Shown piece after piece: positions 1-6,290 of a stretch of 13,207 nucleotides of DNA (positions within the stretch are counted from its first letter, which is position 1; each line of letters begins with the position of its first letter). Below the pieces are notes generated by a model, which was not told the DNA's origin, searched no databases, and saw only the letters and a list, made by a program, of their open reading frames with translations. Origin of the DNA: Aigarchaeota archaeon. GTDB lineage: Archaea > Thermoproteota > Nitrososphaeria_A > Caldarchaeales > Wolframiiraptoraceae. The position numbers and the translations under genes are program-made. The stretch covers positions 1 to 13,207 of the forward strand of contig JANXDQ010000028.1 in assembly GCA_025059415.1 (NCBI GenBank). The letters are read 5' to 3'.

Positions 1-132
1 GGGATCAAGGCTCCATCATACGTCGTAGGAATTCAGGCAGTGAAGCTGGGATTCGGCGAGGAAATGAGTGATCCAGTCAAAGATGCAGGCAAAATCATCG
101 TAGAGTTTTTGAGGGAGGTATGTGGGCAATAG
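1..132 (+). CDS. [NiFe]-hydrogenase maturation protease (HycI/M52-type), C-terminal fragment
   Basis: Reading frame 1 is open from the first base of the window to a TAG at 130-132, giving the last 43 residues of a protein that starts outside the window. The visible part contains VVGIQAVKLGFGEEMSDPV. This resembles the C-terminal region of HycI-family endopeptidases, where a V-x-GIQP-x-x-x-x-FGE-x-(L/M)-S-x-x-V pattern follows the catalytic core. Such proteases clip the C-terminal tail from the hydrogenase large subunit after nickel insertion. The catalytic Asp/His residues would lie upstream and cannot be checked. The assignment is supported by context: 89 bases downstream begins an operon whose large subunit has an intact nickel site and a removable tail. 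Confidence is moderate because only a short tail is visible. Confidence 0.68.
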   Translation, partial: GIKAPSYVVGIQAVKLGFGEEMSDPVKDAGKIIVEFLREVCGQ

Positions 133-173
133 GCATCCGTGTGCCGATTATGTAGTATTTACTCTTTATGTGA

Positions 174-190
174 GGAAATTATCCTTAAAT
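174..190 (+). promoter_or_regulatory. Candidate archaeal promoter (BRE/TATA) of the hydrogenase operon
   Basis: In the 89-base gap after the protease gene, an A-rich stretch (GGAAATTAT) is followed by a TATA-like CCTTAAAT ending at 190. Its centre is about 35 bases before the ATG at 222. With the usual archaeal spacing of about 25 bases, transcription would start near 212, leaving a leader of roughly 10 bases. There is no convincing Shine-Dalgarno before the ATG, which fits a short leader. The operon could also be transcribed from further upstream together with the protease gene. This is a reading by eye, not a scored match. Confidence 0.4.
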
Positions 191-221
191 TCGCGCCTCG
201 TGTCGGTAGTCTTGAGCTCTC

Positions 222-545
222 ATGGAAGTGATAATTGCTCTGACGGTTGCCGCTTTAACCGCTATTTCAATATATCTCTTCGGCAGGAGTTTTGCTCCGA
301 AAACCCCACAAAGTCGGAAGAAACTTGAGTCGTATTCTTGCGGCGAGAGTTTGCCGCCTGCACGGGGCCCCATTAAGGTCTTCTTCTTCAATATTGCCGC
401 GCTGTTCATGGTATTTGACGTCGTCGCGCTCTTACTGGCATTCACGATTAATATTCCCCCAGTTTACAAGCAGGAGTTACTCATGCTACTTTTGGTTTAT
501 TGCCTAGCCCTCTGGCTATCAATCTACCTATTGGTTAGGAGATGA
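222..545 (+). CDS. nuoA: Complex I subunit A-like membrane protein (NuoA/FpoA family)
   Basis: A 107-residue protein with three predicted membrane helices (about residues 2-20, 53-75 and 84-105). NuoA sits at the join between the peripheral and membrane arms of complex I and lines the quinone/proton coupling region. The family's loop signature is visible as ESYSCGE (36-42), followed by LFMVFD (61-66), which matches the LFxxFD(V)E block. The aspartate (D66) is present. The glutamate that normally follows two residues later (E81 of E. coli NuoA, by my alignment) is valine (V68). The protein is shorter than E. coli NuoA (147 aa), as is common in archaea. It is the first gene of the 12-gene set and ends 8 bases before the small-subunit gene. 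Simple Ech- and Mbh-type hydrogenases generally lack a NuoA homologue, so its presence is informative. Confidence 0.88.
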   Translation: MEVIIALTVAALTAISIYLFGRSFAPKTPQSRKKLESYSCGESLPPARGPIKVFFFNIAALFMVFDVVALLLAFTINIPPVYKQELLMLLLVYCLALWLSIYLLVRR

Positions 546-553
546 GCTAGGGA

Positions 554-994
554 ATGGGCCTAATCTCGAGGCTAATTAGAAAGTGCAGGGCAAAGAGTCC
601 GTGGATATTGCTATTTGATACGGGCGCATGTAATGCCTGCGATCTCGAGATCACGGCCTGCCTGACTCCACGTTATGATGTCGAGAGATTTGGGGCCTTA
701 TTGAAGGGAAGTCCGAGGCACGCGGACATATTACTCGTCACGGGGCCGGTTACGAGACAGGCGAGGGATAGGATAATCAGGATCTATGAGCAGATGCCGG
801 AGCCGAAATACGTCGTCTCGGTTGGGACCTGTACGACGAGTGGGGGGGTGTATTGGGGATGCTATAATACTTATCCCGGACTGGATTCGGTGATCCCGGT
901 GCACGCATATGTGTCCGGTTGCCCAGTCAAGCCCGAGGCGGTTCTAAAGGCGTTAAGCGTCTTGGTTGAGAGGATAGAGAGGGGGGATATCTAG
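554..994 (+). CDS. Group 4 [NiFe]-hydrogenase small subunit (NuoB/EchC/MbhJ-like)
   Basis: A 146-residue electron-transfer subunit that should hold the proximal [4Fe-4S] cluster next to the active site. The four predicted ligands are C26 and C29 (GACNACD), C93 (GTCTTSGG) and C123 (SGCPVKPE). Complex I NuoB has two adjacent cysteines at the first position. The CxxC followed by D-x-E, and the following block TPRYDVERFG and KGSPRHADILLVTGPVT, are those of MbhJ/EchC/HycG-type hydrogenase small subunits. The start is the ATG at 554, 8 bases after the NuoA stop. The stop at 992-994 directly abuts the GTG of the next gene. General-purpose annotation may label this NuoB or an NADH dehydrogenase subunit, but the cysteine pattern argues for a hydrogenase. 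Additional cysteines (C11, C36, C103) are not obvious ligands. Confidence 0.92.
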   Translation: MGLISRLIRKCRAKSPWILLFDTGACNACDLEITACLTPRYDVERFGALLKGSPRHADILLVTGPVTRQARDRIIRIYEQMPEPKYVVSVGTCTTSGGVYWGCYNTYPGLDSVIPVHAYVSGCPVKPEAVLKALSVLVERIERGDI

Positions 995-1465
995 GTGAAT
1001 GAGGGGGACGTCATCGCGAAGATCAGAGAGAAATTCGGCGATAAAGTGTTGGAGGCATATACTCCGGGCACACGCAGGGTATCTATCAGGGTTCAACCGG
1101 AAATCTATAAGGAAGTTGTGGGCTACGTGGCAAACGACCTCGGAGCAAGTTTCCTGAGCTGCGTAAGCGGCATAGACCGCGGCGATTCACTTGAAGTAAT
1201 TGCCAACCTCGGATACTCCACATGCATCCTGATTAAGACATTGATTCCAAAGAACAACCCCGAAATAGATTCTCTAACAGACATCCTCCCAGCGGCAGAT
1301 CTCTACGAACGGGAAGTTCACGAGTTGCTGGGAATAATCTTCAAGAATCATCCAAATCCCGGGAGGACATTCCTTCCAGAGGACTGGCCCGAGGGCGTAT
1401 ACCCACTTAGGAAGGAGTATGTCCCTGAACACCCAAAGCCCTTGAGGAGAGGTGGGAAGGATTGA
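995..1465 (+). CDS. nuoC: Complex I 30-kDa subunit-like protein (NuoC / HycE N-terminal domain)
   Basis: A 156-residue soluble subunit of the peripheral arm. In this family it packs against the large and small subunits and has no cofactor of its own. The diagnostic block is near the C-terminus: DLYEREVHELLGI, then FKNHPNPGR, then LPEDWPEGVYPLRKEY (about residues 101-142). This is the 30-kDa family signature. The start is the GTG at 995, immediately after the TAG of the small-subunit gene. The last codons overlap the large-subunit gene by 4 bases (TTGA), which suggests translational coupling. In formate hydrogenlyases (HycE) this domain is fused to the large subunit. Here it is a separate gene, as in archaeal Fpo and many Nuo operons. 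Confidence 0.9.
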   Translation: MNEGDVIAKIREKFGDKVLEAYTPGTRRVSIRVQPEIYKEVVGYVANDLGASFLSCVSGIDRGDSLEVIANLGYSTCILIKTLIPKNNPEIDSLTDILPAADLYEREVHELLGIIFKNHPNPGRTFLPEDWPEGVYPLRKEYVPEHPKPLRRGGKD

Positions 1466-2652
1466 GCTTTGAGATCCCAATAGGTCCACAGCACCCGATA
1501 CATGTTGAGCCGCTGATGTTGAAGCTAAAGGTTGAAGGCGAATTGATAGTTGATGTTGACATAGATGTCAGCTATATCCATCGAGGGATCGAGAAGGCCC
1601 TCGAATTGAGAAGCTACCCCCAGGGCCTGTTTCTCGCAGAGAGGATCTGTGGGATATGTAATTGCGCCCACTCTCTCTGTTATTGCCTAAATATCGAGCA
1701 ACTTCTGGGCAAGGAGGCTCCGCCGAGGGCGAAGTATCTCAGGGTGATCGTCGAGGAGCTCAGCAGAGTCCACAGCCACCTACTCTGGCTTGGACACTAT
1801 TTCCACACGCTCGGATTCGAGACCCTCTTCATGTACTTCTGGAGGGATCGGGAACGCGTCATGGACATGCTTGAGCTCATGACTGGAAACAGGGTGACCA
1901 CATCCTACAACGTGATCGGCGGCGTCAGACGGGACATCACGCCGGAAATAGACTCTAAGCTCAGAAGGATGATAGAACATCTAAGGGAGAGGATGAAGTA
2001 CTATGAGGCGGCAATACGCTCTGAGCCAAGTCTGTTAGGAAGGCTTCAAGGTGTAGGACTATTAAAGCCTGAGGACGCCATTAGACTCGGGACGGTTGGA
2101 CCACACCTCAGAGCCTCCGGGGTCAAACACGATGTGAGGTTGGATGACCCATACAGCGGCCATGAAGAGATACCATTCAACGTCATCACCTATGATACCT
2201 GTGATTGCTATGGGAGGGTGATGGTTAGGATTGGCGAGGTATTCGAATCCCTCGACATGATCGCCTATGCCCTCGACCACCTCCCATCCGGGGAATACAG
2301 GCTAAAGATGCCTCCATTCTTTAAGGCGCCTGTAGGCGAGTCTCTTAGTAGAGTCGAGGCTCCGAGGGGGGAACTCATCCACTACTCGATATCCGACGGC
2401 GGAACGAATCCATTCAGATATAGAGTTAGGACTCCAACGCTCGCAAACCTCGCCTCAGTCGCGGCCATGCTCAAGAGTAGGGGCGACTACGAGGTATACA
2501 TCGCCGATGTTCCAGCGATCCTCGGAGGGATAGATCCATGCATATGCTGTACAGCGAGGGTGATAATCACTGACGAGGGAAAGAAGACACGGAGGATAAC
2601 GACGCTCACGGAGCTTGAGAGATATGCACGCGAGCGGGGGGTGAGGATGTGA
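1462..2652 (+). CDS. Group 4 [NiFe]-hydrogenase large (catalytic) subunit, NuoD-like
   Basis: A 396-residue catalytic subunit. Complex I NuoD is its relative, but NuoD has lost the nickel ligands. Here both pairs are present: C63 and C66 in ERICGIC (L1 motif) and C360 and C363 in DPCICC (L2 motif). The N-terminal GPQHP (8-12) and YIHRGIEKALE (38-48) are shared by the whole superfamily. After R366, the expected processing position following DPCxxCxxR, 30 residues remain, consistent with a tail removed by a HycI-type protease. The start is a TTG at 1462 overlapping the NuoC stop, preceded by the Shine-Dalgarno-like GAGGTGGG. The predicted reaction is reversible H2 formation from protons using electrons from ferredoxin through the NuoI- and NuoB-like subunits. 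Oddities are extra cysteines close to the ligands (C68, C73, C75, C247, C249, C362). Confidence 0.93.
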   Translation: MSFEIPIGPQHPIHVEPLMLKLKVEGELIVDVDIDVSYIHRGIEKALELRSYPQGLFLAERICGICNCAHSLCYCLNIEQLLGKEAPPRAKYLRVIVEELSRVHSHLLWLGHYFHTLGFETLFMYFWRDRERVMDMLELMTGNRVTTSYNVIGGVRRDITPEIDSKLRRMIEHLRERMKYYEAAIRSEPSLLGRLQGVGLLKPEDAIRLGTVGPHLRASGVKHDVRLDDPYSGHEEIPFNVITYDTCDCYGRVMVRIGEVFESLDMIAYALDHLPSGEYRLKMPPFFKAPVGESLSRVEAPRGELIHYSISDGGTNPFRYRVRTPTLANLASVAAMLKSRGDYEVYIADVPAILGGIDPCICCTARVIITDEGKKTRRITTLTELERYARERGVRM

Positions 2653-3614
2653 TCTGGAAGATCCTCGAGGTCCTGATCTTCCCGGGGGCGCTATTCATTC
2701 TAGCGATGTCGCTGTTCTACGAGTGGGTAGATAGGAAGTTGTATGCAAGGCTCCAGAACAGGGTCGGCCCACACCTCGCCGGCCCCTTCGGGATATTCCA
2801 GCCCATTGCGGACCTCATCAAGCTCCTCTCAAAGGAGGACATAGTTCCGGCTGCCGCCGACAAATTCCTCTTCACCTTTACTCCGATTATCGCGCCAACC
2901 CTAATCCTATTCGGGTGCATGTTCCTCCCAATTGCAGGTCCAAGTGGAATAATATCCATCAACGGAGACCTGATAATCTTGATCGCGTTAATGTCCCTCT
3001 TTACCGTGATCATCTACTTGGCGGGTGAGGGATCAAACAATAGACTCGCCTCGATTGGCGCCACAAGGGCCGCGTTGCAGTTAGTCGGATACGAGATACC
3101 TTTAACGCTCGCGCTCCTATGCGGAGCGATCTCAGCTAGATCCTTGAGTCTCAGGGGGATAGTCGAGGCCCAGACGTCGTATGGAAGCTGGATTATTGCG
3201 GGCCCACAGATCATAGGCTTCGCGATCTTCATCGTAACCGCGCAGGCCGAGATGGAGCGCACTCCATTCGATATACCGGAGGCGGAGCAGGAGATTGTCG
3301 CGGGATGGTCGGTTGAGTATGGTGGGCGAAGGCTCGCGCTATTTAGGCTTTCGAGGGACTTGGAACTATTCCTGTTATCGGGGCTGGGCGCGACCGTATT
3401 CCTCGGCGGCCCGAGCGGCCCACTAATCCAGGGACTTGAGCCTTTCCTCCACACAATCTACTTCATCGCGAAGTCAGTGGTCGTCCTGGTGATATTCACG
3501 ATCTTCAGGGCCATTTTCGCGAGGCTGAGAATTGATCAAGTATTATCCTTCTCATGGAGATACCTCATGCCCCTCGCGATCTTACTCGTGATAATCACGG
3601 GGGTGGTCGCCTAA
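2649..3614 (+). CDS. nuoH: Complex I subunit H-like membrane anchor (NuoH/FpoH)
   Basis: A 321-residue integral membrane protein, with eight helices expected for the family, that joins the peripheral arm to the proton-pumping arm. Family landmarks are the first cytoplasmic loop RKLYARLQNRVGP (about 29-41), followed by FGIFQPIADLIKLLSKED, and the acidic loop AEMERTPFDIPEAEQEIVAG with the following SVEYGG (about residues 201-226). These carry the charged residues known to matter for quinone or coupling function in NuoH. Translation likely starts at the GTG at 2649, overlapping the large-subunit stop by 4 bases. The length is close to E. coli NuoH (325 aa). The sequence alone does not show whether a quinone-like molecule binds. 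With a working Ni-Fe site in the partner subunit, H would relay conformational or electrostatic coupling, as its counterpart does in Mbh-type hydrogenases. Confidence 0.92.
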   Translation: MIWKILEVLIFPGALFILAMSLFYEWVDRKLYARLQNRVGPHLAGPFGIFQPIADLIKLLSKEDIVPAAADKFLFTFTPIIAPTLILFGCMFLPIAGPSGIISINGDLIILIALMSLFTVIIYLAGEGSNNRLASIGATRAALQLVGYEIPLTLALLCGAISARSLSLRGIVEAQTSYGSWIIAGPQIIGFAIFIVTAQAEMERTPFDIPEAEQEIVAGWSVEYGGRRLALFRLSRDLELFLLSGLGATVFLGGPSGPLIQGLEPFLHTIYFIAKSVVVLVIFTIFRAIFARLRIDQVLSFSWRYLMPLAILLVIITGVVA

Positions 3615-3616
3615 GC

Positions 3617-3967
3617 ATGAAGGCGCCTGGATATATTTTTGCCGAAGCCTTGAGAAACTTAATCAAGAAAAGGGCCACAGTCCTTTACCCATACCGCGAG
3701 GTCGAGAAAATACATCTCCCAGATGGATTCAGGGGTAAAATCGAGTTTGATCGGCCGAAGTGCATCGGCTGCCAGATGTGTTTTAGGGTCTGCCCGGCGA
3801 AAGCGATAGAGATCATTGAGGATGAGAGGGGGAAGAGGCCCATCTTCTTGATCTACCGATGCATCTACTGTGGGCAGTGCGCGGAGGTGTGTCCCACGAA
3901 GGCGATTACTCTGGGGAAAGTCTTTGAGAATGTCGCGCTCAGGAAGGAGGAGCTGGAGGTGAGGTGA
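3617..3967 (+). CDS. nuoI: 2x[4Fe-4S] ferredoxin-like subunit (NuoI/FpoI/HycF-type)
   Basis: A 116-residue iron-sulfur protein with two canonical four-cysteine motifs: CIGCQMCFRVCP (C49, C52, C55, C59) and CIYCGQCAEVCP (C82, C85, C88, C92). In complex I and related hydrogenases this subunit passes electrons to the NuoB-type cluster. With no NuoEFG or FpoF genes nearby it is the probable docking site for reduced ferredoxin. I chose the ATG at 3617, 2 bases after the NuoH stop. It gives the MKAPGYIF start typical of the short N-terminal amphipathic segment. The reading frame is open further upstream to 3554, but that would overlap NuoH by 61 bases without reason. The stop overlaps the start of the next gene. 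Confidence 0.92.
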   Translation: MKAPGYIFAEALRNLIKKRATVLYPYREVEKIHLPDGFRGKIEFDRPKCIGCQMCFRVCPAKAIEIIEDERGKRPIFLIYRCIYCGQCAEVCPTKAITLGKVFENVALRKEELEVR

Positions 3968-4203
3968 TGGTCGTGGAATTGGTGTTGGTCGCGCTCCTCA
4001 CGGTTCTCTCAATTCTAGCGGTGGAGTTGAGGGACTTGCTCAAGGCGATCCTCGCATTCACGGGGGTGAGCATAGCCCTCTCCACAATATTCTACCTCAT
4101 GGGCGCCGTCTACCTCGCCGCCTTCCAGCTACTGATTTACGCCGGCGCGGTGACAGTACTCTTCTTAGCGACCTTGCACGCAGGTGAGGAGAGGGGTGAG
4201 TGA
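3964..4203 (+). CDS. nuoJ: NuoJ N-terminal half (MbhD-like), three-helix membrane protein
   Basis: A 79-residue hydrophobic protein with three predicted helices. It corresponds to the first three helices of NuoJ. The block QLLIYAGAVTVLFLATL (about residues 54-70) matches the conserved NuoJ third helix (V-x-VIVYAGAVMVLFL), which carries the pi-bulge tyrosine region important for coupling. The C-terminal half is encoded by the next gene in a different frame. The start may be GTG 3964 or ATG 3967; both overlap the NuoI stop. Split NuoJ genes are known from halophilic and methanogenic archaea, and the arrangement also parallels MbhD/MbhE of membrane-bound hydrogenases. In length and content this is a complete half, not a broken gene. 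Confidence 0.85.
   Translation: MMVVELVLVALLTVLSILAVELRDLLKAILAFTGVSIALSTIFYLMGAVYLAAFQLLIYAGAVTVLFLATLHAGEERGE
4186..4191 (+). promoter_or_regulatory. Shine-Dalgarno site that decides the start of the second NuoJ half
   Basis: The purine run GAGGAG lies 4 bases before the GTG at 4196, inside the end of the first NuoJ-half gene. It favours GTG 4196 over the alternative GTG at 4184, which has no purine-rich sequence in front of it. Confidence 0.45.
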
Positions 4204-4462
4204 ATTGGACGCCACCAGAGTCGCCGCGATCATAATGTCAATAATTCTCGCCGGGATTCTCTTTTATTATTCTCCGAAGATCATCGGCGGCCTAAACGTA
4301 ACGAGTCTCCCGCTCACCAACATCGAGGAGAACCCTCAATTCATCTGGTCTAATCGGGGCCTCGACCTCCTAGTCCAGGCGTTCATAATCTTGGCCACGG
4401 CGGCCGCGATATCCGCGCAATTTAGGAGGGAGGAGCGCGCCTCGGGAGGTTACGGGGAGTGA
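4196..4462 (+). CDS. nuoJ: NuoJ C-terminal half (MbhE-like) membrane protein
   Basis: An 88-residue protein with two predicted helices (about residues 8-26 and 58-75), separated by a loop on the outer face. The loop and second helix read NRGLDLLVQAFIILATAAAI. This recalls both the C-terminal part of NuoJ and the (R)G-x-D-x-L-x-(E/Q) block of MbhE/MrpA-C-terminal proteins. Together with the preceding 79-residue gene it makes about 167 residues, close to an undivided NuoJ (184 in E. coli). The start GTG 4196 overlaps the previous gene by 8 bases. The reading frame is open back to another GTG at 4184, and a TTG at 4205 is a further option. It is assigned mainly by position and topology, since the C-terminal half of NuoJ is poorly conserved. 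Confidence 0.76.
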   Translation: MSELDATRVAAIIMSIILAGILFYYSPKIIGGLNVTSLPLTNIEENPQFIWSNRGLDLLVQAFIILATAAAISAQFRREERASGGYGE

Positions 4463-4782
4463 TGGGCCCGCATGAACTGTATTTCACGGCATCGCTCATC
4501 CTGATAATTATCGGGATATACGCGGTGATGTCTAAGAGACATATCGTGAAGATCGTGATAGGCTTAGAGCTCCTAACACTCGGGGTAAACCTCGCGATAG
4601 CGACCACGGGCCTGAGGATAATCGATGGGGTGAGTCACGTGGATGCATTGGCACAGAGCATGGTCGCGATCTCGATGGCGATTGGTGCCGCGATAGCAGC
4701 CCTCGCCCTCTCGCTCGCCATCAACATCTACCGCCACTATGGCACATTCGATGTAAGAAAGCTTAGGAGGTTGAGGTGGTAG
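4459..4782 (+). CDS. nuoK: NuoK/MrpC/MbhG-like membrane protein
   Basis: A 107-residue, three-helix protein. In complex I, NuoK provides two buried glutamates in helices 2 and 3. The first is visible in IGLELLTLGVNL (E37, counted from GTG 4459). The second (E. coli E72) aligns by eye with A77 in the stretch VAISMAIGAAIAALAL, so it is missing. The ending NIYRHYGTFDVRKLRRL and the DALAQS before helix 3 look more like MrpC/MbhG proteins, which also lack the second glutamate. The start is GTG 4459 or ATG 4462, both overlapping the previous stop. The stop overlaps the next gene. The subunit sits between the H/J core and the antiporter-like chain. Confidence 0.88.
   Translation: MMGPHELYFTASLILIIIGIYAVMSKRHIVKIVIGLELLTLGVNLAIATTGLRIIDGVSHVDALAQSMVAISMAIGAAIAALALSLAINIYRHYGTFDVRKLRRLRW
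4765..4770 (+). promoter_or_regulatory. Shine-Dalgarno AGGAGG for the NuoN-like gene
   Basis: A perfect AGGAGG ends 5 bases before the GTG at 4776 and 14 bases before a second in-frame GTG at 4785. This favours 4776 as the start of the first antiporter-like subunit. Confidence 0.55.
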
Positions 4783-6290
4783 CCGTGATACAGGTCTTTA
4801 TTCTCTTGGGCGCCGCCGCGGCGATGATCGTGGTGGATTCTCTTTCTAGGAAGGTGGGGATCAGGGAGGGAGGCGGGATCTTTGCGAGCATGGCCCTCTT
4901 CTCCACGTTGATCTTACTCTGGGTCGAGGCCTCCAAGCCGCCGCAGGTGACTACGTATAGGGTCTTTGGGTCGGAGTCGCCTTTAACTGCCTCGCTCAAG
5001 CTGGATCCCCTAAGCCTCTATCTTTCTATGATCTTCTGCGGAATAGGGTTAGCGGCCTCGATCTACTCGATAAGATACATGGAATTGGAGAGGGAGACGG
5101 GGCTCGACAGGTACTACCTCTTGTTGCTGACATTGGTCGCGGGGATGATCGGGGTGACGCTCGCCAACGACTTCTTCACACTCTATGTCTTCTGGGAACT
5201 CATGGCGATATCCTCCTACTCGCTCGTGTCCTTTAGGAAATGGTCTTGGGAGGCTGTGGAGGCGGGCTTCAAGTACCTGCTCATGAGCTCGATCGGATCT
5301 CTCATGGCCCTCCTCGGAATAGCTCTCCTCTATGGGCTGACGGGGTCCCTCGGGTTCGACGTTCTCAAAGCCGCGCTCGCCTCCGGGAGAAGCCCCGCCG
5401 CACACCTATCTCTCGCCCTAATAATGATCGGATTCGGGGTAACCGCCGCCATAGTCCCATTCCATTCATGGCTTCCGGATGCGCACCCCGCCGCCCCGAC
5501 ACCGATAAGCGCGGTCCTATCCGGGGTCGTCATAAAGACCGGAGTCTACGCGATGCTCTGGAGCCTCTTCAAGGTCTTCACACCGCAGGTCTATGGATTC
5601 GGCTGGATAATCATGGGGCTGGGAGCGCTGACCATGACCTTCGCCAACATCACCGCGATCATGCAGTCGGATATCAAGAGGTTCCTTGCCTACTCCAGCA
5701 TAGCTAACATAGGTTACATCATAACTGGGATGGGGATAGCGGCCCACGTCGCGGCGAATTATTCCGGGGAGTTCAGGATAGTCGCGCTCGCCCTCGCAGG
5801 ATCCCTCCTACACATCCTAAACCACGCCCTCGGCAAGGGACTCTCATTCCTCTCCGCTGGATGCTACATAGTCAGGGCTGGGACGAGGGAGATAAGCAGC
5901 CTGGGGGGCATCGGGCTCAAGATGCCGGCCACAACCACCTCTCTCGGGATAGGCTTATTGAACCTTGCGGGGATCCCGCCACTCAGCGGCTTCTGGAGCA
6001 AACTCTTCATAGCCTCTGCCGGCCTCGGGATCTTATCCGACATCTCCCTGATCGCGGTTACGGCGGTCTTTATCCTCAACAGCATCCTCGCGGCCGGATA
6101 CTACCTATGGTTCTTACAGAGAATAGTCTTCAAGAGGGGGGCTGGGGGATATTCATCAGAGATTAATGAGGCTCCAGCCTCCATGCTCGCCCCACTTATC
6201 GCGCTCGCAGCCACATCCATCTTGATCACGATTATGCTCAACCCCGTGATCGACTTCATCCAGTCCGCCCTGGGGGTGCTCCTCGGATGA
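4776..6290 (+). CDS. nuoN: Antiporter-like membrane subunit 1 (NuoN/MrpD-like)
   Basis: A 504-residue protein with about 14 expected helices, of the proton-conducting membrane transporter family shared by NuoL/M/N and Mrp antiporters. Landmarks are the helix-5 glutamate in VFWELMAISSYSL, the block VPFHSWLPDAHPAAPTPIS, the helix-8 lysine in SGVVIKTGVYAM, SDIKRFLAYSSIANIGYI, HILNHALGKGLSFLSAG and GIPPLSGFWSKL. The helix-7 lysine expected just before the PFHSWLPDAH block is replaced: the local reading is GFGVTAAIVPFH, with T223 where related proteins have lysine. By sequence it is nearer MrpD/HyfB-type proteins than bacterial NuoN. I use nuoN because it is the third antiporter homologue. The order N-L-M is unlike the usual L-M-N of nuo operons. 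Start GTG 4776 is supported by AGGAGG. The stop overlaps the NuoL start (ATGA). Confidence 0.87.
   Translation: MVAVIQVFILLGAAAAMIVVDSLSRKVGIREGGGIFASMALFSTLILLWVEASKPPQVTTYRVFGSESPLTASLKLDPLSLYLSMIFCGIGLAASIYSIRYMELERETGLDRYYLLLLTLVAGMIGVTLANDFFTLYVFWELMAISSYSLVSFRKWSWEAVEAGFKYLLMSSIGSLMALLGIALLYGLTGSLGFDVLKAALASGRSPAAHLSLALIMIGFGVTAAIVPFHSWLPDAHPAAPTPISAVLSGVVIKTGVYAMLWSLFKVFTPQVYGFGWIIMGLGALTMTFANITAIMQSDIKRFLAYSSIANIGYIITGMGIAAHVAANYSGEFRIVALALAGSLLHILNHALGKGLSFLSAGCYIVRAGTREISSLGGIGLKMPATTTSLGIGLLNLAGIPPLSGFWSKLFIASAGLGILSDISLIAVTAVFILNSILAAGYYLWFLQRIVFKRGAGGYSSEINEAPASMLAPLIALAATSILITIMLNPVIDFIQSALGVLLG

Noticed and set aside
133..221. tRNA or small RNA gene between the protease and nuoA
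   Set aside because: No cloverleaf, box C/D or other RNA motif is visible; the stretch reads as a short promoter region.
3014..3454. 146-codon minus-strand frame opposite nuoH
   Set aside because: The nuoH reading is unequivocal, and the antisense product is Ser/Pro-rich without family features.
3554..3616. Upstream extension of the NuoI-like gene to 3554
   Set aside because: It would overlap the NuoH end by 61 bases and adds residues unlike any NuoI start. ATG 3617 directly after the NuoH stop fits better.
4184..4203. Frameshift breaking a single nuoJ gene
   Set aside because: Both halves have their own starts, the second has a ribosome-binding site, the split falls between helices 3 and 4, and split J is known in archaea and in Mbh hydrogenases.
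5049..5405. 118-codon open frame on the minus strand inside the NuoN-like gene
   Set aside because: Its product is highly charged and low in complexity, it lies wholly opposite a conserved gene, and it matches no family I know.
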